NCBI RefSeq assembly: GCF_004345745.1
Contig: NZ_SLXJ01000009.1
Location: forward strand, 19,294-83,293
Direction of reading: 5' to 3'
Source of the DNA: Nicoletella semolina
GTDB taxonomy: Bacteria; Pseudomonadota; Gammaproteobacteria; Enterobacterales; Pasteurellaceae
DNA length: 64,000 bases
Of the stretch, positions 51,251-61,115 are shown piece after piece; position 1 is the first letter of the stretch; each line of letters starts with the position of its first letter. The position numbers and the translations under genes were made by a program. Below the pieces are notes generated by a model. That model was not told the DNA's origin. It saw nothing but the letters and a program-made list of their open reading frames with translations, and made no database searches.

Positions 51251-52582
51251 TTAAGGTGAAAGCGATTGATAGAGTTTGAATGCTTGCCCATCAGACATAC
51301 TGGCTAGATAATCGCATAATATTCGAGGGCGTTTTTCTGTTGCGGTTTGTTGCCAACGTTGAGCGACATTGTTAGGTAGCAAACGTGTTGGATCAACACT
51401 GAGCATATCGAATAATTCTAATAAAATCCGTTGTCCTCGATATTCTACTCTTTGTGTTTTGGTATCGCAGATGACATAGCGATAGACAAAATTTTTTAAT
51501 ACCTTTAAGACAGCTTGTACATCAGATGGCAAAGTGGCATTGAAACGCAATAGCGGTTCATTAAATTCGTTGTACTCGCCCCAGCTGACATTTGTTACAA
51601 AATAATTGACCAATGAGCCTATGACATCTTTTCGTTCGTAGCGGTGTGTTGAAAAGAGTTTTGTTCGTAGTTCAGGAAGCCTTTTTTGTATCCAAGCTGA
51701 GCTACAGCTTGCCAATTCTATTTCAGCAAATTGCCAAAGCTGTGGCGTAACCATTCCTCCAACAATCGCATCTTCTAGATCGTGTACGCCATAAGCAATG
51801 TCATCGGCCAGCTCCATAATGCTACAGTCAAGTGATTTGTAGCGAGTTTGGTTCGGTAAACTGGGATCATCATTAGGTATCACCGTTTGAAATAGCAGGC
51901 GATCGCTTTCACACAGCGGTTCTAGTACCCAATCAAAGAAAATCTTGTCATCACGAAAAATACCTTTGTTGGTGTTTAACTGGTGGAGATTAATAAAACG
52001 TCCCTCAGGCAATGGCTTAGGCATTGTTGGTCGAGTTCGCTCAAAGATAACTGGGTATTTCAAAATACCGAGTAATGTTCGTCGAGTTAAATTCATTCCT
52101 GTGGCTTCGGTATAAGGCTCAAGTTGCGTTACAATCCGAAAAGATTGAGCATTGCCTTCAAAGCCGCCATATTGCTGCATTTTGTAGTTCAATGCCATTT
52201 CGCCACCATGCCCAAAAGGAGGGTGTCCAATATCGTGAGCGAAGCAGAGTGATTCAATTAGGCTACGAGAAGGCAGTAGAGCGGTCAGATCGTCTGCAAA
52301 TTTTGCACAATTTGATGTGGAACAGACCGCTTGAAAGCCTGTTGTATCTTCTTTCAGTTTGGCTCGTAAGCTACTGCCGATTTGAGCCACCTCAAGAGAG
52401 TGGGTTAAGCGGGTGCGATAAAAATCAAGTTCTCCAACGGCGTGGATTTGCGTTTTTGCCTGTAAGCATCGAAATGCTTCTGAGTGCAGAATACGTCCTC
52501 GATCACGCTGAAAGGGCGAACGATGATCCCCTTCACGCTGTTTATCTTGTAAGAAACGTGCTGTCCATTGAGATGAAATCAT
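51251..52582 (-). CDS. dgt: Deoxyguanosinetriphosphate triphosphohydrolase-like protein
   Basis: 443 aa HD-domain dNTPase of the Dgt family. Metal ligands visible in RTRLTHSLEVAQIG (His61) and CFAHDIGHPPFGHGGE (His116, Asp117), then MELADDIAYGVHDLEDAI. It cleaves dNTPs to nucleoside and triphosphate, trimming the dNTP pool; some relatives limit phage. Shorter than E. coli Dgt (505 aa), so classed as Dgt-like. Divergent from yeaD. Confidence 0.92.
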   Translation of the reverse strand: MISSQWTARFLQDKQREGDHRSPFQRDRGRILHSEAFRCLQAKTQIHAVGELDFYRTRLTHSLEVAQIGSSLRAKLKEDTTGFQAVCSTSNCAKFADDLTALLPSRSLIESLCFAHDIGHPPFGHGGEMALNYKMQQYGGFEGNAQSFRIVTQLEPYTEATGMNLTRRTLLGILKYPVIFERTRPTMPKPLPEGRFINLHQLNTNKGIFRDDKIFFDWVLEPLCESDRLLFQTVIPNDDPSLPNQTRYKSLDCSIMELADDIAYGVHDLEDAIVGGMVTPQLWQFAEIELASCSSAWIQKRLPELRTKLFSTHRYERKDVIGSLVNYFVTNVSWGEYNEFNEPLLRFNATLPSDVQAVLKVLKNFVYRYVICDTKTQRVEYRGQRILLELFDMLSVDPTRLLPNNVAQRWQQTATEKRPRILCDYLASMSDGQAFKLYQSLSP

Positions 52583-52693
52583 AAGGTCTCTTTATTATTA
52601 ATGAATGAAGAAATAAACGATGATTTTCCGCTATAATAACGCAATCTTTTTTCTGTTCAATCACTATTCAAATCGTACAATGAAGGAGACGCT

Positions 52694-53491
52694 ATGAATT
52701 ATTTGGAACAACTTCCCCCTGAACTGAACATCATTCACTACAATGACATTCCTGTGTTAGAAATATCTCACCCCAAAGTCAAGGCAAAAATTTCGCTGCA
52801 AGGGGCACAGCTATTAAGCTGGCAACCTGCACAAAGTCAGCAAGATGTGTTGTGGTTGAGTGAAGTTGAGTCTTTTAATGCAGGTAATGCGATTCGTGGT
52901 GGTGTGCCAATCTGCTACCCTTGGTTTGGGGGCGTGAAATCGCCTTCCCACGGCTATGCTCGCATTCAGCAGTGGGCATTAGCGGATTATCAAGTGGAGA
53001 ATGAACAAATATGGCTTGCTTTTGATTTTCAAGATGAAGCAAGATTAGAAATGGTGTTAGGTTCAACCTGTGGACTGACCTTTACACACCTTGCACAAGA
53101 ACCAGCACAATTGGCTTTGCATACTTATTTTAACGTGGCAAATATCCAACAAGTCTCCCTTGAAGGCTTGCCAACTCGTTGCTTTAATTCCTTAACAAAG
53201 CAAGAGGAAACAGTCACCTCACCACGCAAAATCACGGAAAATGTAGATTGCATTTATCCAATCACACAACCGCTGACCGCCACAATTCGTGATTTAGGTT
53301 ATCAGCGTCATATTCAAGTTGAACATTTAAATGCAACAGACGTGGTAGTGTGGAATCCTTGGCATAAACCAACGAGTGGTATGAGTGAGCAAGGCTACCA
53401 GACGATGGTTTGCGTAGAAACCGCACGAATTCACCATTTGATGACACAAGGCGAGCAAGTTAGTGTGAAGATAAGCCTGCAACAAGATTAA
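52694..53491 (+). CDS. yeaD: D-hexose-6-phosphate mutarotase family protein
   Basis: 265 aa galactose-mutarotase-like beta-sandwich, YeaD group. AIRGGVPICYPWFGG, HGYAR, LALHTYFNVA and VVVWNPW are the family signatures; catalytic histidines lie in SHGYARI and LALHTYF. Interconverts anomers of glucose 6-phosphate. AAGGAGA precedes ATG. Single gene. Confidence 0.93.
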   Translation: MNYLEQLPPELNIIHYNDIPVLEISHPKVKAKISLQGAQLLSWQPAQSQQDVLWLSEVESFNAGNAIRGGVPICYPWFGGVKSPSHGYARIQQWALADYQVENEQIWLAFDFQDEARLEMVLGSTCGLTFTHLAQEPAQLALHTYFNVANIQQVSLEGLPTRCFNSLTKQEETVTSPRKITENVDCIYPITQPLTATIRDLGYQRHIQVEHLNATDVVVWNPWHKPTSGMSEQGYQTMVCVETARIHHLMTQGEQVSVKISLQQD

Positions 53492-53624
53492 GTTATGCTA
53501 TGATAACACCGATGAAATATCACAATGGGAATTGAATAATCGCTCTTTGCATATTTGCAAAAATTCACCCTAAATAGACCGCTTCTTGAAGCTGTTTTAG
53601 ACAACTTTTTATGGTAGAAATGGA

Positions 53625-54701
53625 ATGATGACCACTCTTAAAAACGACCGCTATTTAAAAGCACTGCTCCGTGAGCCTGTTGATATGACACCTGTTTGGC
53701 TAATGCGTCAAGCGGGGCGTTATTTACCTGAATATAAAGCCACTCGTTTGCAAGCAGGTGATTTTATGTCGCTGTGTCGTAATGCAGAATTAGCGTGTGA
53801 AGTAACGCTGCAACCATTACGTCGTTATGCGTTAGATGCGGCTATTTTATTCTCCGATATTCTAACCATTCCTGATGCAATGGGATTGGGATTAAGTTTT
53901 GGGGCAGGAGAAGGACCTAAATTTGCTCGAACAATTGAGCGTAAAGCGGAGGTGGATAATCTGCCGATTCCCGATCCAGAAGGTGAACTGCAATATGTGA
54001 TGAATGCGGTACGGACGATTCGGCGAGAGCTACAAGGAAGTGTGCCATTAATTGGTTTTTCGGGTAGCCCTTGGACACTGGCAACGTATATGGTTGAAGG
54101 TGGCTCAAGTAAGGCGTTTACCAAAATTAAAAAAATGCTTTATGCTGAACCTGTGTTATTGCACGCTTTATTAGACAAGCTGGCAGATAGCGTGATTTTA
54201 TATCTCAATGCCCAAATCAAAGCAGGAGCTCAGGCGGTAATGGTGTTTGATACTTGGGGCGGCGTGTTAGCACATCGTGATTATGAGCAATTTTCACTGC
54301 GTTATATGCACAAGATTGTAGATGGACTCATTCGTGAAAATGAAGGGCGTAAAGTCCCTGTTACCTTGTTTACCAAAGGTGGAGGATTGTGGCTAGAAGC
54401 GATTGCAGAAACAGGTTGTGATGCTGTCGGTTTGGACTGGACGGTAAATCTTGCACAAGCTCGCCAGCGAATTGGGCATAAAGTCGCTTTGCAGGGCAAT
54501 ATGGATCCGAGTGTTTTATATGCTTCGCCAGAACGGATTGAACAAGAAGTGAAGGCTATTTTAGCGGATTTTGGTCAAGGCTCTGGACACGTTTTCAATC
54601 TTGGACACGGTATTCATCAAGATATCCCAACCCAAAGTCCTCAAGTATTTGTTGATGCTATTCATCATTTCTCAAAAGCCTATCATCAAGGTGGAAAATA
54701 A
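53625..54701 (+). CDS. hemE: Uroporphyrinogen decarboxylase
   Basis: 358 aa. Converts uroporphyrinogen III to coproporphyrinogen III in haem synthesis. [27 protein letters not shown] (substrate arginines), [12 protein letters not shown], and [10 protein letters not shown] are intact. Two adjacent ATGs (53625, 53628); the family usually starts at the second. Its stop codon overlaps the yjaG start by one base (TAATG). E. coli has nfi between hemE and yjaG, absent here. Confidence 0.96.
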   Translation: MMTTLKNDRYLKALLREPVDMTPVWLMRQAGRYLPEYKATRLQAGDFMSLCRNAELACEVTLQPLRRYALDAAILFSDILTIPDAMGLGLSFGAGEGPKFARTIERKAEVDNLPIPDPEGELQYVMNAVRTIRRELQGSVPLIGFSGSPWTLATYMVEGGSSKAFTKIKKMLYAEPVLLHALLDKLADSVILYLNAQIKAGAQAVMVFDTWGGVLAHRDYEQFSLRYMHKIVDGLIRENEGRKVPVTLFTKGGGLWLEAIAETGCDAVGLDWTVNLAQARQRIGHKVALQGNMDPSVLYASPERIEQEVKAILADFGQGSGHVFNLGHGIHQDIPTQSPQVFVDAIHHFSKAYHQGGK

Positions 54702-55291
54702 TGCGAAATCCAATTCATAAACGTATAGAACGCTTTGAAAGCTGGCAGCATTTGACTTTTATGGCGTGCTTATGTGAGCGTATGTATCCCAATTTTCAGC
54801 TATTTTGTGAGGTAAGCAAGCAGCCTGAAAATGGCAAAATTTTTCAAAATATTCTTAATTTGGTTTGGGAATATTTAACCGTAAAAGGGGCAAATATCAA
54901 TTTTGAAAATCAGCTTGAAAAATTAGAAGCCATTATTCCTGATGTGAACGACTATGATTTTTATGGCGTTTTTCCTGCAGTAGATGCGTGTGAAGGATTA
55001 TCTAATTTACTCCATACTATTATTGCAGGTGAATTTTTGGAGCAAGCGATTAAGTTGAGCCAACTTTCACTGGCAACCGTTGCCACCTATCTTGAAACGC
55101 AACAAGATCGGGAACTGAACGAATCAGAGCTAAAGCACTCTGCTGAAATTCAAGATGAGTTAGATCTGCAATGGCAGCTTTATCGCACGCTAAATGAATG
55201 CGAATCTCGAGAGGTTGCTCTTATACTTGCTCTAAAAAACCAGTTGAGAGTGAGTGGGGTTAGTAATATTGGGTTAAATATTAACCAATAG
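54701..55291 (+). CDS. yjaG: YjaG family protein (DUF416)
   Basis: 196 aa, full length. Mostly helical, with the FESWQHLTFMACLCERMYPN start typical of the family. Function unknown. Conserved hemE-yjaG-hupA order is the same as in enterobacteria minus nfi. The stop lies in the palindrome GGTTAA-ATA-TTAACC (55272-55286). Confidence 0.92.
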   Translation: MRNPIHKRIERFESWQHLTFMACLCERMYPNFQLFCEVSKQPENGKIFQNILNLVWEYLTVKGANINFENQLEKLEAIIPDVNDYDFYGVFPAVDACEGLSNLLHTIIAGEFLEQAIKLSQLSLATVATYLETQQDRELNESELKHSAEIQDELDLQWQLYRTLNECESREVALILALKNQLRVSGVSNIGLNINQ

Positions 55292-55432
55292 GTGTAATTT
55301 AATTCATATTTTTTGAATTATTTGTTGGATAATGCGTCTCTTTAGATTAAGCTAGCCACTGCATTTCTGCCAAGAAAAGTTTAGGGCGATATTGCTATTG
55401 ATAGACTACAAATCTTTAGAGGACAACAACCT

Positions 55433-55705
55433 ATGAACAAAACTGAATTAATTGAAGTAATCGCAACCAACGCAGCATTGAGTAAAAAAGATGCAAAAGC
55501 AGCATTAGAAGCCACATTAGACGCAATTTCTGATAGCCTCAAAAAAGGCGGCGCTGTTCAGCTTATCGGCTTTGGTACTTTCAAAGTTAATCATCGTAAA
55601 GCCCGTACAGGTCGTAATCCAAAAACTAATGAAGCAATCGAAATCCCAGCAGCTAAAGTGCCTGCCTTCGTTGCAGGTAAAGCATTAAAAGATTTAGTAA
55701 AATAA
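55433..55705 (+). CDS. hupA: DNA-binding protein HU (alpha type)
   Basis: 90 aa nucleoid protein. [31 protein letters not shown] (DNA-binding arm) and [17 protein letters not shown] match HupA. GAGG before the ATG. Its place after yjaG supports HupA rather than HupB. The 140-nt leader carries no clear promoter match. Confidence 0.97.
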   Translation: MNKTELIEVIATNAALSKKDAKAALEATLDAISDSLKKGGAVQLIGFGTFKVNHRKARTGRNPKTNEAIEIPAAKVPAFVAGKALKDLVK

Positions 55706-55730
55706 TACGCTTTTAAGCTTATAGCTTTGG

Positions 55731-55757
55731 AAGCCTAGAGAAAATCTAGGCTTTTTT
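55731..55757 (+). terminator. hupA terminator
   Basis: AAGCCTAGA / TCTAGGCTT, 9-bp arms around GAAAA (55731-55753), then TTTTT. Confidence 0.88.
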
Positions 55758-55878
55758 GCATTTATTACCGCTCATTTTTCCGCTACAATGTGAAAGTCTT
55801 ATCATCGCAAGCGGTCAATTTAATCCAATCTCTTGCAATATTCTTTAATCGGTCATAATAAATACAAAAAGAAATAAC

Positions 55879-56961
55879 ATGAAACCATCTATCATTAATA
55901 AACTTGACTCTCTAAGCGAACGACACGAAGAGTTACAAGCCTTACTTGGCGATGCTTCTATCATTGCTGATCAAGAAAAATTCCGAGCTTATTCCAAAGA
56001 ATATGCCCAGCTAGAAGAAGTGGTTGGTACGTTTAACCGCTGGAAAAAACTCAATAATGACATCGAAGAAGCTCAACTGCTCTTAGACGATCCTGATATG
56101 AAAGAGATTGCCGCAGAAGAGATTGCTGAAAATCACAGTCAAATTGAACAGCTTGAACAGCATTTACAAATTCTACTGTTACCGAAAGATCCCAATGATG
56201 AATACAACGCTTTTCTTGAAATTCGTGCAGGTACAGGCGGCGATGAAGCAGGTATTTTTGCAGGGGATTTATACCGTATGTACAGCCGCTATTGTGAGGG
56301 TAAACGTTGGCGGATTGAAGAAATGTCAGCTAATGAAAGCGAGCAAGGTGGTTATAAGGAAATTATTGTAAAAATCAGCGGAGAGGGCGTTTATGGTCAG
56401 CTCAAATTTGAGTCAGGTGGACACCGTGTACAGCGTGTACCTAAAACCGAGTCGCAAGGGCGTATCCATACCTCGGCTTGCACGGTCGCAGTAATGCCAG
56501 AGTTGCCCGAAAGCGAAATGCCTGAAATTAATCCATCTGATTTGCGTATTGATACTTACCGTTCCTCTGGAGCGGGTGGTCAGCACGTTAATACAACGGA
56601 TTCTGCAGTGCGTATTACCCACATTCCAACAGGTATCGTGGTTGAGTGCCAAGATGAACGCTCACAGCATAAAAACAAAGCAAAAGCAATGTCGGTACTC
56701 GCTTCACGCATTGTGCAGGTCGAACAAGAGCGTCAAGCCCAGCAACAAGCGGATACTCGCCGCAATTTACTCGGCTCTGGCGACCGTTCGGACAAAATCC
56801 GTACTTACAACTATCCACAAGGACGTGTAACCGATCACCGTATCAACCTCACAGTATACCGTCTAGATGAAGTAATGAATGGCAAAATTGATGAACTAAT
56901 CCAACCAATCATTACCGAATATCAAGCGGATCAACTGGCAGCGTTGTCAGATCAAAACTAG
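55879..56961 (+). CDS. prfA: Peptide chain release factor 1
   Basis: 360 aa. Reads UAA and UAG and triggers peptide release. The GGQ catalytic motif is in [33 protein letters not shown] carries the region of the codon-reading loop. The GGQ glutamine is the methylation target of PrmC, encoded 600 nt downstream, matching the usual prfA-prmC pairing. Confidence 0.97.
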   Translation: MKPSIINKLDSLSERHEELQALLGDASIIADQEKFRAYSKEYAQLEEVVGTFNRWKKLNNDIEEAQLLLDDPDMKEIAAEEIAENHSQIEQLEQHLQILLLPKDPNDEYNAFLEIRAGTGGDEAGIFAGDLYRMYSRYCEGKRWRIEEMSANESEQGGYKEIIVKISGEGVYGQLKFESGGHRVQRVPKTESQGRIHTSACTVAVMPELPESEMPEINPSDLRIDTYRSSGAGGQHVNTTDSAVRITHIPTGIVVECQDERSQHKNKAKAMSVLASRIVQVEQERQAQQQADTRRNLLGSGDRSDKIRTYNYPQGRVTDHRINLTVYRLDEVMNGKIDELIQPIITEYQADQLAALSDQN

Positions 56962-56984
56962 GAATACCATATAGGAACAGCATA

Positions 56985-57554
56985 ATGAAAAAAATTCTCT
57001 TGGCGAGCGTGGTCAGTTTCGTTTTAACAGGGTTTGCATTTAAACCTTCTCCATCTGCTGAAAAAACAGTGTTACAGAGTAAAGACCTTGTAGGGAAATG
57101 GGCGTGTAAAGTGAGTTATCAAGACAAAGATATGCTCGCTTACAATCTACTCCATTTTACCCAAGAAGGTATCGTGATTGATGTGGCGGCGGTGAAACTT
57201 CCCATTGAAAAGCCAATACTTGATTATAAAGTTGAACGTAGTGGCTACTGGAGTTTAGCAGGAAACAACCTTAGTTACGTTATTGTAAAAAACAATGTCA
57301 TTCGTTCGCATAGTGAAAAGGTTAAAGAAGTGTTGCAACAGGAAAAATTTAAAAATGTGAAAGATCTTGAGCAATCCTATTTTGATAATTTACAACGAGG
57401 CGAATTTCTTGCGTCCGTTAATTTAAGCTTAACCCAATTTGCTGACAAGCGTTTAACCTTCACTCAGCACTTAGGCGGAAAAAATTATGAGGGCTTTTGC
57501 ATTCGTGATACTCGCTCAGAATCACAAAAAGCACCGAGTAAAAAGACAAAATAA
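56985..57554 (+). CDS. Putative secreted/periplasmic protein of unknown function
   Basis: 189 aa, not recognised. The N-terminus MKKILLASVVSFVLTGFAFKP looks like a Sec signal peptide, with a likely cut near residue 25 (PSPSA). The mature part opens LVGKWACKVSY, similar to the GxW start of small lipocalin-like barrels, has two cysteines (Cys41 and one near residue 173) that could form a disulfide, and a basic KKTK end. Inserted between prfA and prmC with gaps of 23 and 2 nt, so co-transcribed. Confidence 0.75.
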   Translation: MKKILLASVVSFVLTGFAFKPSPSAEKTVLQSKDLVGKWACKVSYQDKDMLAYNLLHFTQEGIVIDVAAVKLPIEKPILDYKVERSGYWSLAGNNLSYVIVKNNVIRSHSEKVKEVLQQEKFKNVKDLEQSYFDNLQRGEFLASVNLSLTQFADKRLTFTQHLGGKNYEGFCIRDTRSESQKAPSKKTK

Positions 57555-57556
57555 AA

Positions 57557-58864
57557 ATGTATTCCATCAATGAGACTGCCTCTAAGTGGCAATTCGGTGT
57601 TCTTCCTAATTATCTTGCAACTCTTGTTGCAGGTGGCATTAAAACGGCAACTTGCTCAGCGAGGTGCCTTTATACATTAGAGAATGCGGAACTACCAAAA
57701 GTTGGACAGATCGATATTGTATTGGATCAGCAAAATCACCCTATTGTTGCTATTGAATTAACCGCTGTTTTAATAATGAAATTTGATGATATCTCAGACG
57801 ACATTGCTTTAGCAGAAGGAGAAGGAAACATTCTAGAATGGCGGCAAACACATCAAACTTTTTTCCAAACATTATGCCAAAATTTACCTGAAAATTGTCA
57901 ATTTCAAGGGGTAGAAAATGGCTTTATTACTGGCGATTTTGAGGTCGTTTGTGAGCAATTTAAATGTGTTCATTGGTTTTCCAAAACCTATCAGCAATGG
58001 TTGGCATTTGCTGAGCAAACCTTGTTGGAGAAAGGGAATAACCCTTATCAATCACCTAAAGTAGACGCCAATTTATTGCTACAAGCGGTTACAAAACGGT
58101 CAAAATCTGCAATTTTTGCCTTTGGTGAAACGGAATTAACTCAAGTAGAATTACAACAGCTTGCTCAACTATTGGCTCGGCGAGCGAAAGGCGAGCCAAT
58201 GGCGTATATTTTAGGTGAAAAAGAGTTTTGGTCGTTGCCGCTTGAAGTCTCTACTGCAACGCTCATTCCTCGCCCTGATACCGAAATTTTGGTTGAACAG
58301 GCGTTAATTTGGGCAAATAAGCGGCTGGAAAATCAAGAAAAATTGCAAATCCTCGATCTTGGTACAGGTACAGGAGCCATTGCGTTAGCACTTGCTAGCG
58401 AGCTAGGCGAGAAAGCAGCGGTCATTGGCGTGGATTTTCAGCCTGAAGCGGTTGCACTGGCGAAGCGAAATTGCCAAAAATTGAAGATTAAAAACGCCCA
58501 CTTTTTACTAAGCAACTGGTTCTCTTGTCTTGAAAATCAGCAATTTGATCTAATTGTTAGCAATCCGCCCTACATTGATAAAGATGATGAAAATTTACAA
58601 TTAGGCGATGTACGATTTGAGCCACGCAGTGCATTAGTTGCAGAAAAAAAAGGCTTTGCCGATTTGCAAAAAATTATCGAAAATGCACCGCTTCACTTAG
58701 CCGAAAACGGAGCATTAATCCTAGAACACGGTTGGCAACAAGCAGGTGGTGTGCAGCATTTTTTTCAGCAGAATGCTTGGATAAATATCGAAACCTTCAC
58801 CGATTATGGTGGCAAAGAACGAGTAACGAAAGCAATATGGACAGCATTATCAACGAATTATTAA
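57557..58864 (+). CDS. prmC: ASCH domain fused to release factor glutamine methyltransferase PrmC
   Basis: 435 aa, about 150 longer than a normal PrmC. Residues 1-140 are an ASCH (RNA-binding-like) domain: LVAGGIKTATCSARCLY, LPKVGQIDIVLDQQ, AEGEGNILEWRQTHQTFF. Residues about 143-435 are complete PrmC: YQQWLAFAEQ start, KEFWSLPLEVSTATLIPRPDTE, SAM motif DLGTGTGAIALALA (267-), catalytic NPPY (336-339). PrmC methylates the GGQ glutamine of RF1/RF2. No in-frame ATG lies near the junction (next Met is 215), so the product should be one polypeptide. Starts 2 nt after the unknown gene; sirB1 begins inside its 3' end. Confidence 0.9.
   Translation: MYSINETASKWQFGVLPNYLATLVAGGIKTATCSARCLYTLENAELPKVGQIDIVLDQQNHPIVAIELTAVLIMKFDDISDDIALAEGEGNILEWRQTHQTFFQTLCQNLPENCQFQGVENGFITGDFEVVCEQFKCVHWFSKTYQQWLAFAEQTLLEKGNNPYQSPKVDANLLLQAVTKRSKSAIFAFGETELTQVELQQLAQLLARRAKGEPMAYILGEKEFWSLPLEVSTATLIPRPDTEILVEQALIWANKRLENQEKLQILDLGTGTGAIALALASELGEKAAVIGVDFQPEAVALAKRNCQKLKIKNAHFLLSNWFSCLENQQFDLIVSNPPYIDKDDENLQLGDVRFEPRSALVAEKKGFADLQKIIENAPLHLAENGALILEHGWQQAGGVQHFFQQNAWINIETFTDYGGKERVTKAIWTALSTNY
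58081..58089 (+). repeat. DNA uptake signal core inside prmC
   Basis: Exact ACAAGCGGT coding for QAV in the PrmC part. Confidence 0.65.
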
Positions 58865-59697
58865 CAGAAGTTCAATCTTCTAAAACGAAACCTAAAGATT
58901 TACAACAATTCCTCTATCGAGAATTATTGCGTTTAACCTTGCTACTTGATGAAGGTCTAGGCGGAGCAAACATCTCTGGCAAAATGTCCTCATTAGTAAG
59001 AAAAGCACGAGCTGCGGTGAATGGGCAAACTGATGCACAGCGGATTGAGCAACTACTTGATTTGATGTATCAAGAATGGGGATTTTGTTGTCATTATGAT
59101 GAATATTTTTTCTCCGAAAATATCTTCATTAATCATGTACTATATCATCGCCGAGGTATGCCTGTTTCACTAGGAGCCGTGATGCTCTATCTTGCCTCAG
59201 CATTAAATTTGCCGCTTTACCCTGTCAATTTTCCCACACAACTCATCATTCGTGCTGAAATCCGTGAAAGTAATGGACGAATGGTACAAAAATTCATCAA
59301 TCCATGGGACGGCAGTTTTATAACAATTCGTGATTTAGAAAAATGGCTAGAGGGCGATATGGGATACGGTGTACAGGTTACTCGTGATATGTTAAGTCGA
59401 GCGAAAGTAGAAGATTTATCAGAACGGTTAGAAATTGTGTTCAAAATGGCATTGGGTCGTGAGGGTAATTATGAAGGAATGCTGAGAATCATTGAGCATC
59501 GTCTTGATTGCTCGCCTGATGACCCATATGAAATTCGAGATCGAGGAATGGTATTAGCCAGCTTAGATTGCTATCAAGCGGCACTTGACGATTTTAATTA
59601 TTTTATTGATCAATGTCCCGAAGATCCTGCTTCCGCCTTACTAAAAGCCGAAGTGCCTTATTTAAAGAAAAAAAGCGAAGAGCATCGATTGCATTAA
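58837..59697 (+). CDS. sirB1: SirB1 family protein (transglutaminase-like plus TPR)
   Basis: 286 aa. N-terminal transglutaminase-like fold (NHVLYHRRGMPVSLGAVMLYLA, NFPTQLIIRA) and C-terminal tetratricopeptide-type helices (DPYEIRDRGMVLASLDCYQAALDDF). Lies between prmC and kdsA as in E. coli (where sirB2 also lies there). ATG 58837 overlaps prmC by 28 bp; the longer frame from 58732 reads prmC sequence out of frame. Molecular role unknown. Confidence 0.9.
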   Translation: MDSIINELLTEVQSSKTKPKDLQQFLYRELLRLTLLLDEGLGGANISGKMSSLVRKARAAVNGQTDAQRIEQLLDLMYQEWGFCCHYDEYFFSENIFINHVLYHRRGMPVSLGAVMLYLASALNLPLYPVNFPTQLIIRAEIRESNGRMVQKFINPWDGSFITIRDLEKWLEGDMGYGVQVTRDMLSRAKVEDLSERLEIVFKMALGREGNYEGMLRIIEHRLDCSPDDPYEIRDRGMVLASLDCYQAALDDFNYFIDQCPEDPASALLKAEVPYLKKKSEEHRLH

Positions 59698-59746
59698 TTT
59701 AAGCTCAAACAAAATACAACCTAAACATAGAAAATCATTCAAGTAA

Positions 59747-60616
<870 letters not shown>

Positions 60617-60681
60617 GGCTAGAAAATAGCTATAGATTGCAAAATGCTTATAGAGGAGGTAGAAATTAGTTGCAAATTTGA

Positions 60682-60687
60682 TATAAT
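60682..60687 (+). promoter_or_regulatory. Candidate -10 of the adhesin leader transcript
   Basis: TATAAT in GATATAATC, 37 nt before the leader ORF. No good -35 was seen 15-18 nt upstream. The octamer GCAAATTT is repeated on both sides (60672-, 60691-). Confidence 0.4.
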
Positions 60688-60723
60688 CTTGCAAATTTCT
60701 ATTGCTATAAGAATGAGGAAACG

Positions 60724-60843
<120 letters not shown>

Positions 60844-60883
60844 CACACTAACCTCTATTAGCAAAACAATTTTTTTAAACCTC

Positions 60884-60917
60884 GCCCACTGCTTTTCATT
60901 AAGTATGTGGGCTTTTT
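60884..60917 (+). terminator. Intrinsic terminator/attenuator before the adhesin gene
   Basis: GCCCAC (60884-60889) / GTGGGC (60907-60912) with an inner CTT/AAG, then TTTTT. It lies between the repeat and the adhesin start with no complete upstream gene to end except the leader ORF, so it looks like an attenuator. Confidence 0.7.
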
Positions 60918-61028
60918 GCATTCTCTTATTTCAGGTTTCCTCTCAGAAAAAGCAGTTAATCTGCAGGCGATTTTTCTTTCACTTAGTTTTCTTTCATTTT
61001 CTTGTGAGTCCTTGGCTTTTTCTCTGCA

Positions 61029-61047
61029 TTTTGTCTGTTGGACAAAA
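61029..61047 (+). repeat. Small inverted repeat in the adhesin 5' region
   Basis: TTTTGTC / GACAAAA around TGTTG, 68 nt before the adhesin start. No known site recognised. Confidence 0.4.
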
Positions 61048-61115
61048 GAGAATTTCCCGCCTCCATATAGACAGGTCTTCTAAATTTATACAATTTTGAT
61101 TATCGGAGTTTCATT

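Noticed and set aside
60905..61099. 64-aa ORF starting at ATG 60905 as an independent gene
   Set aside because: Composition is Phe/Leu-rich with no ribosome site and it starts inside the terminator stem; it is better seen as the possible extension of the leader ORF.
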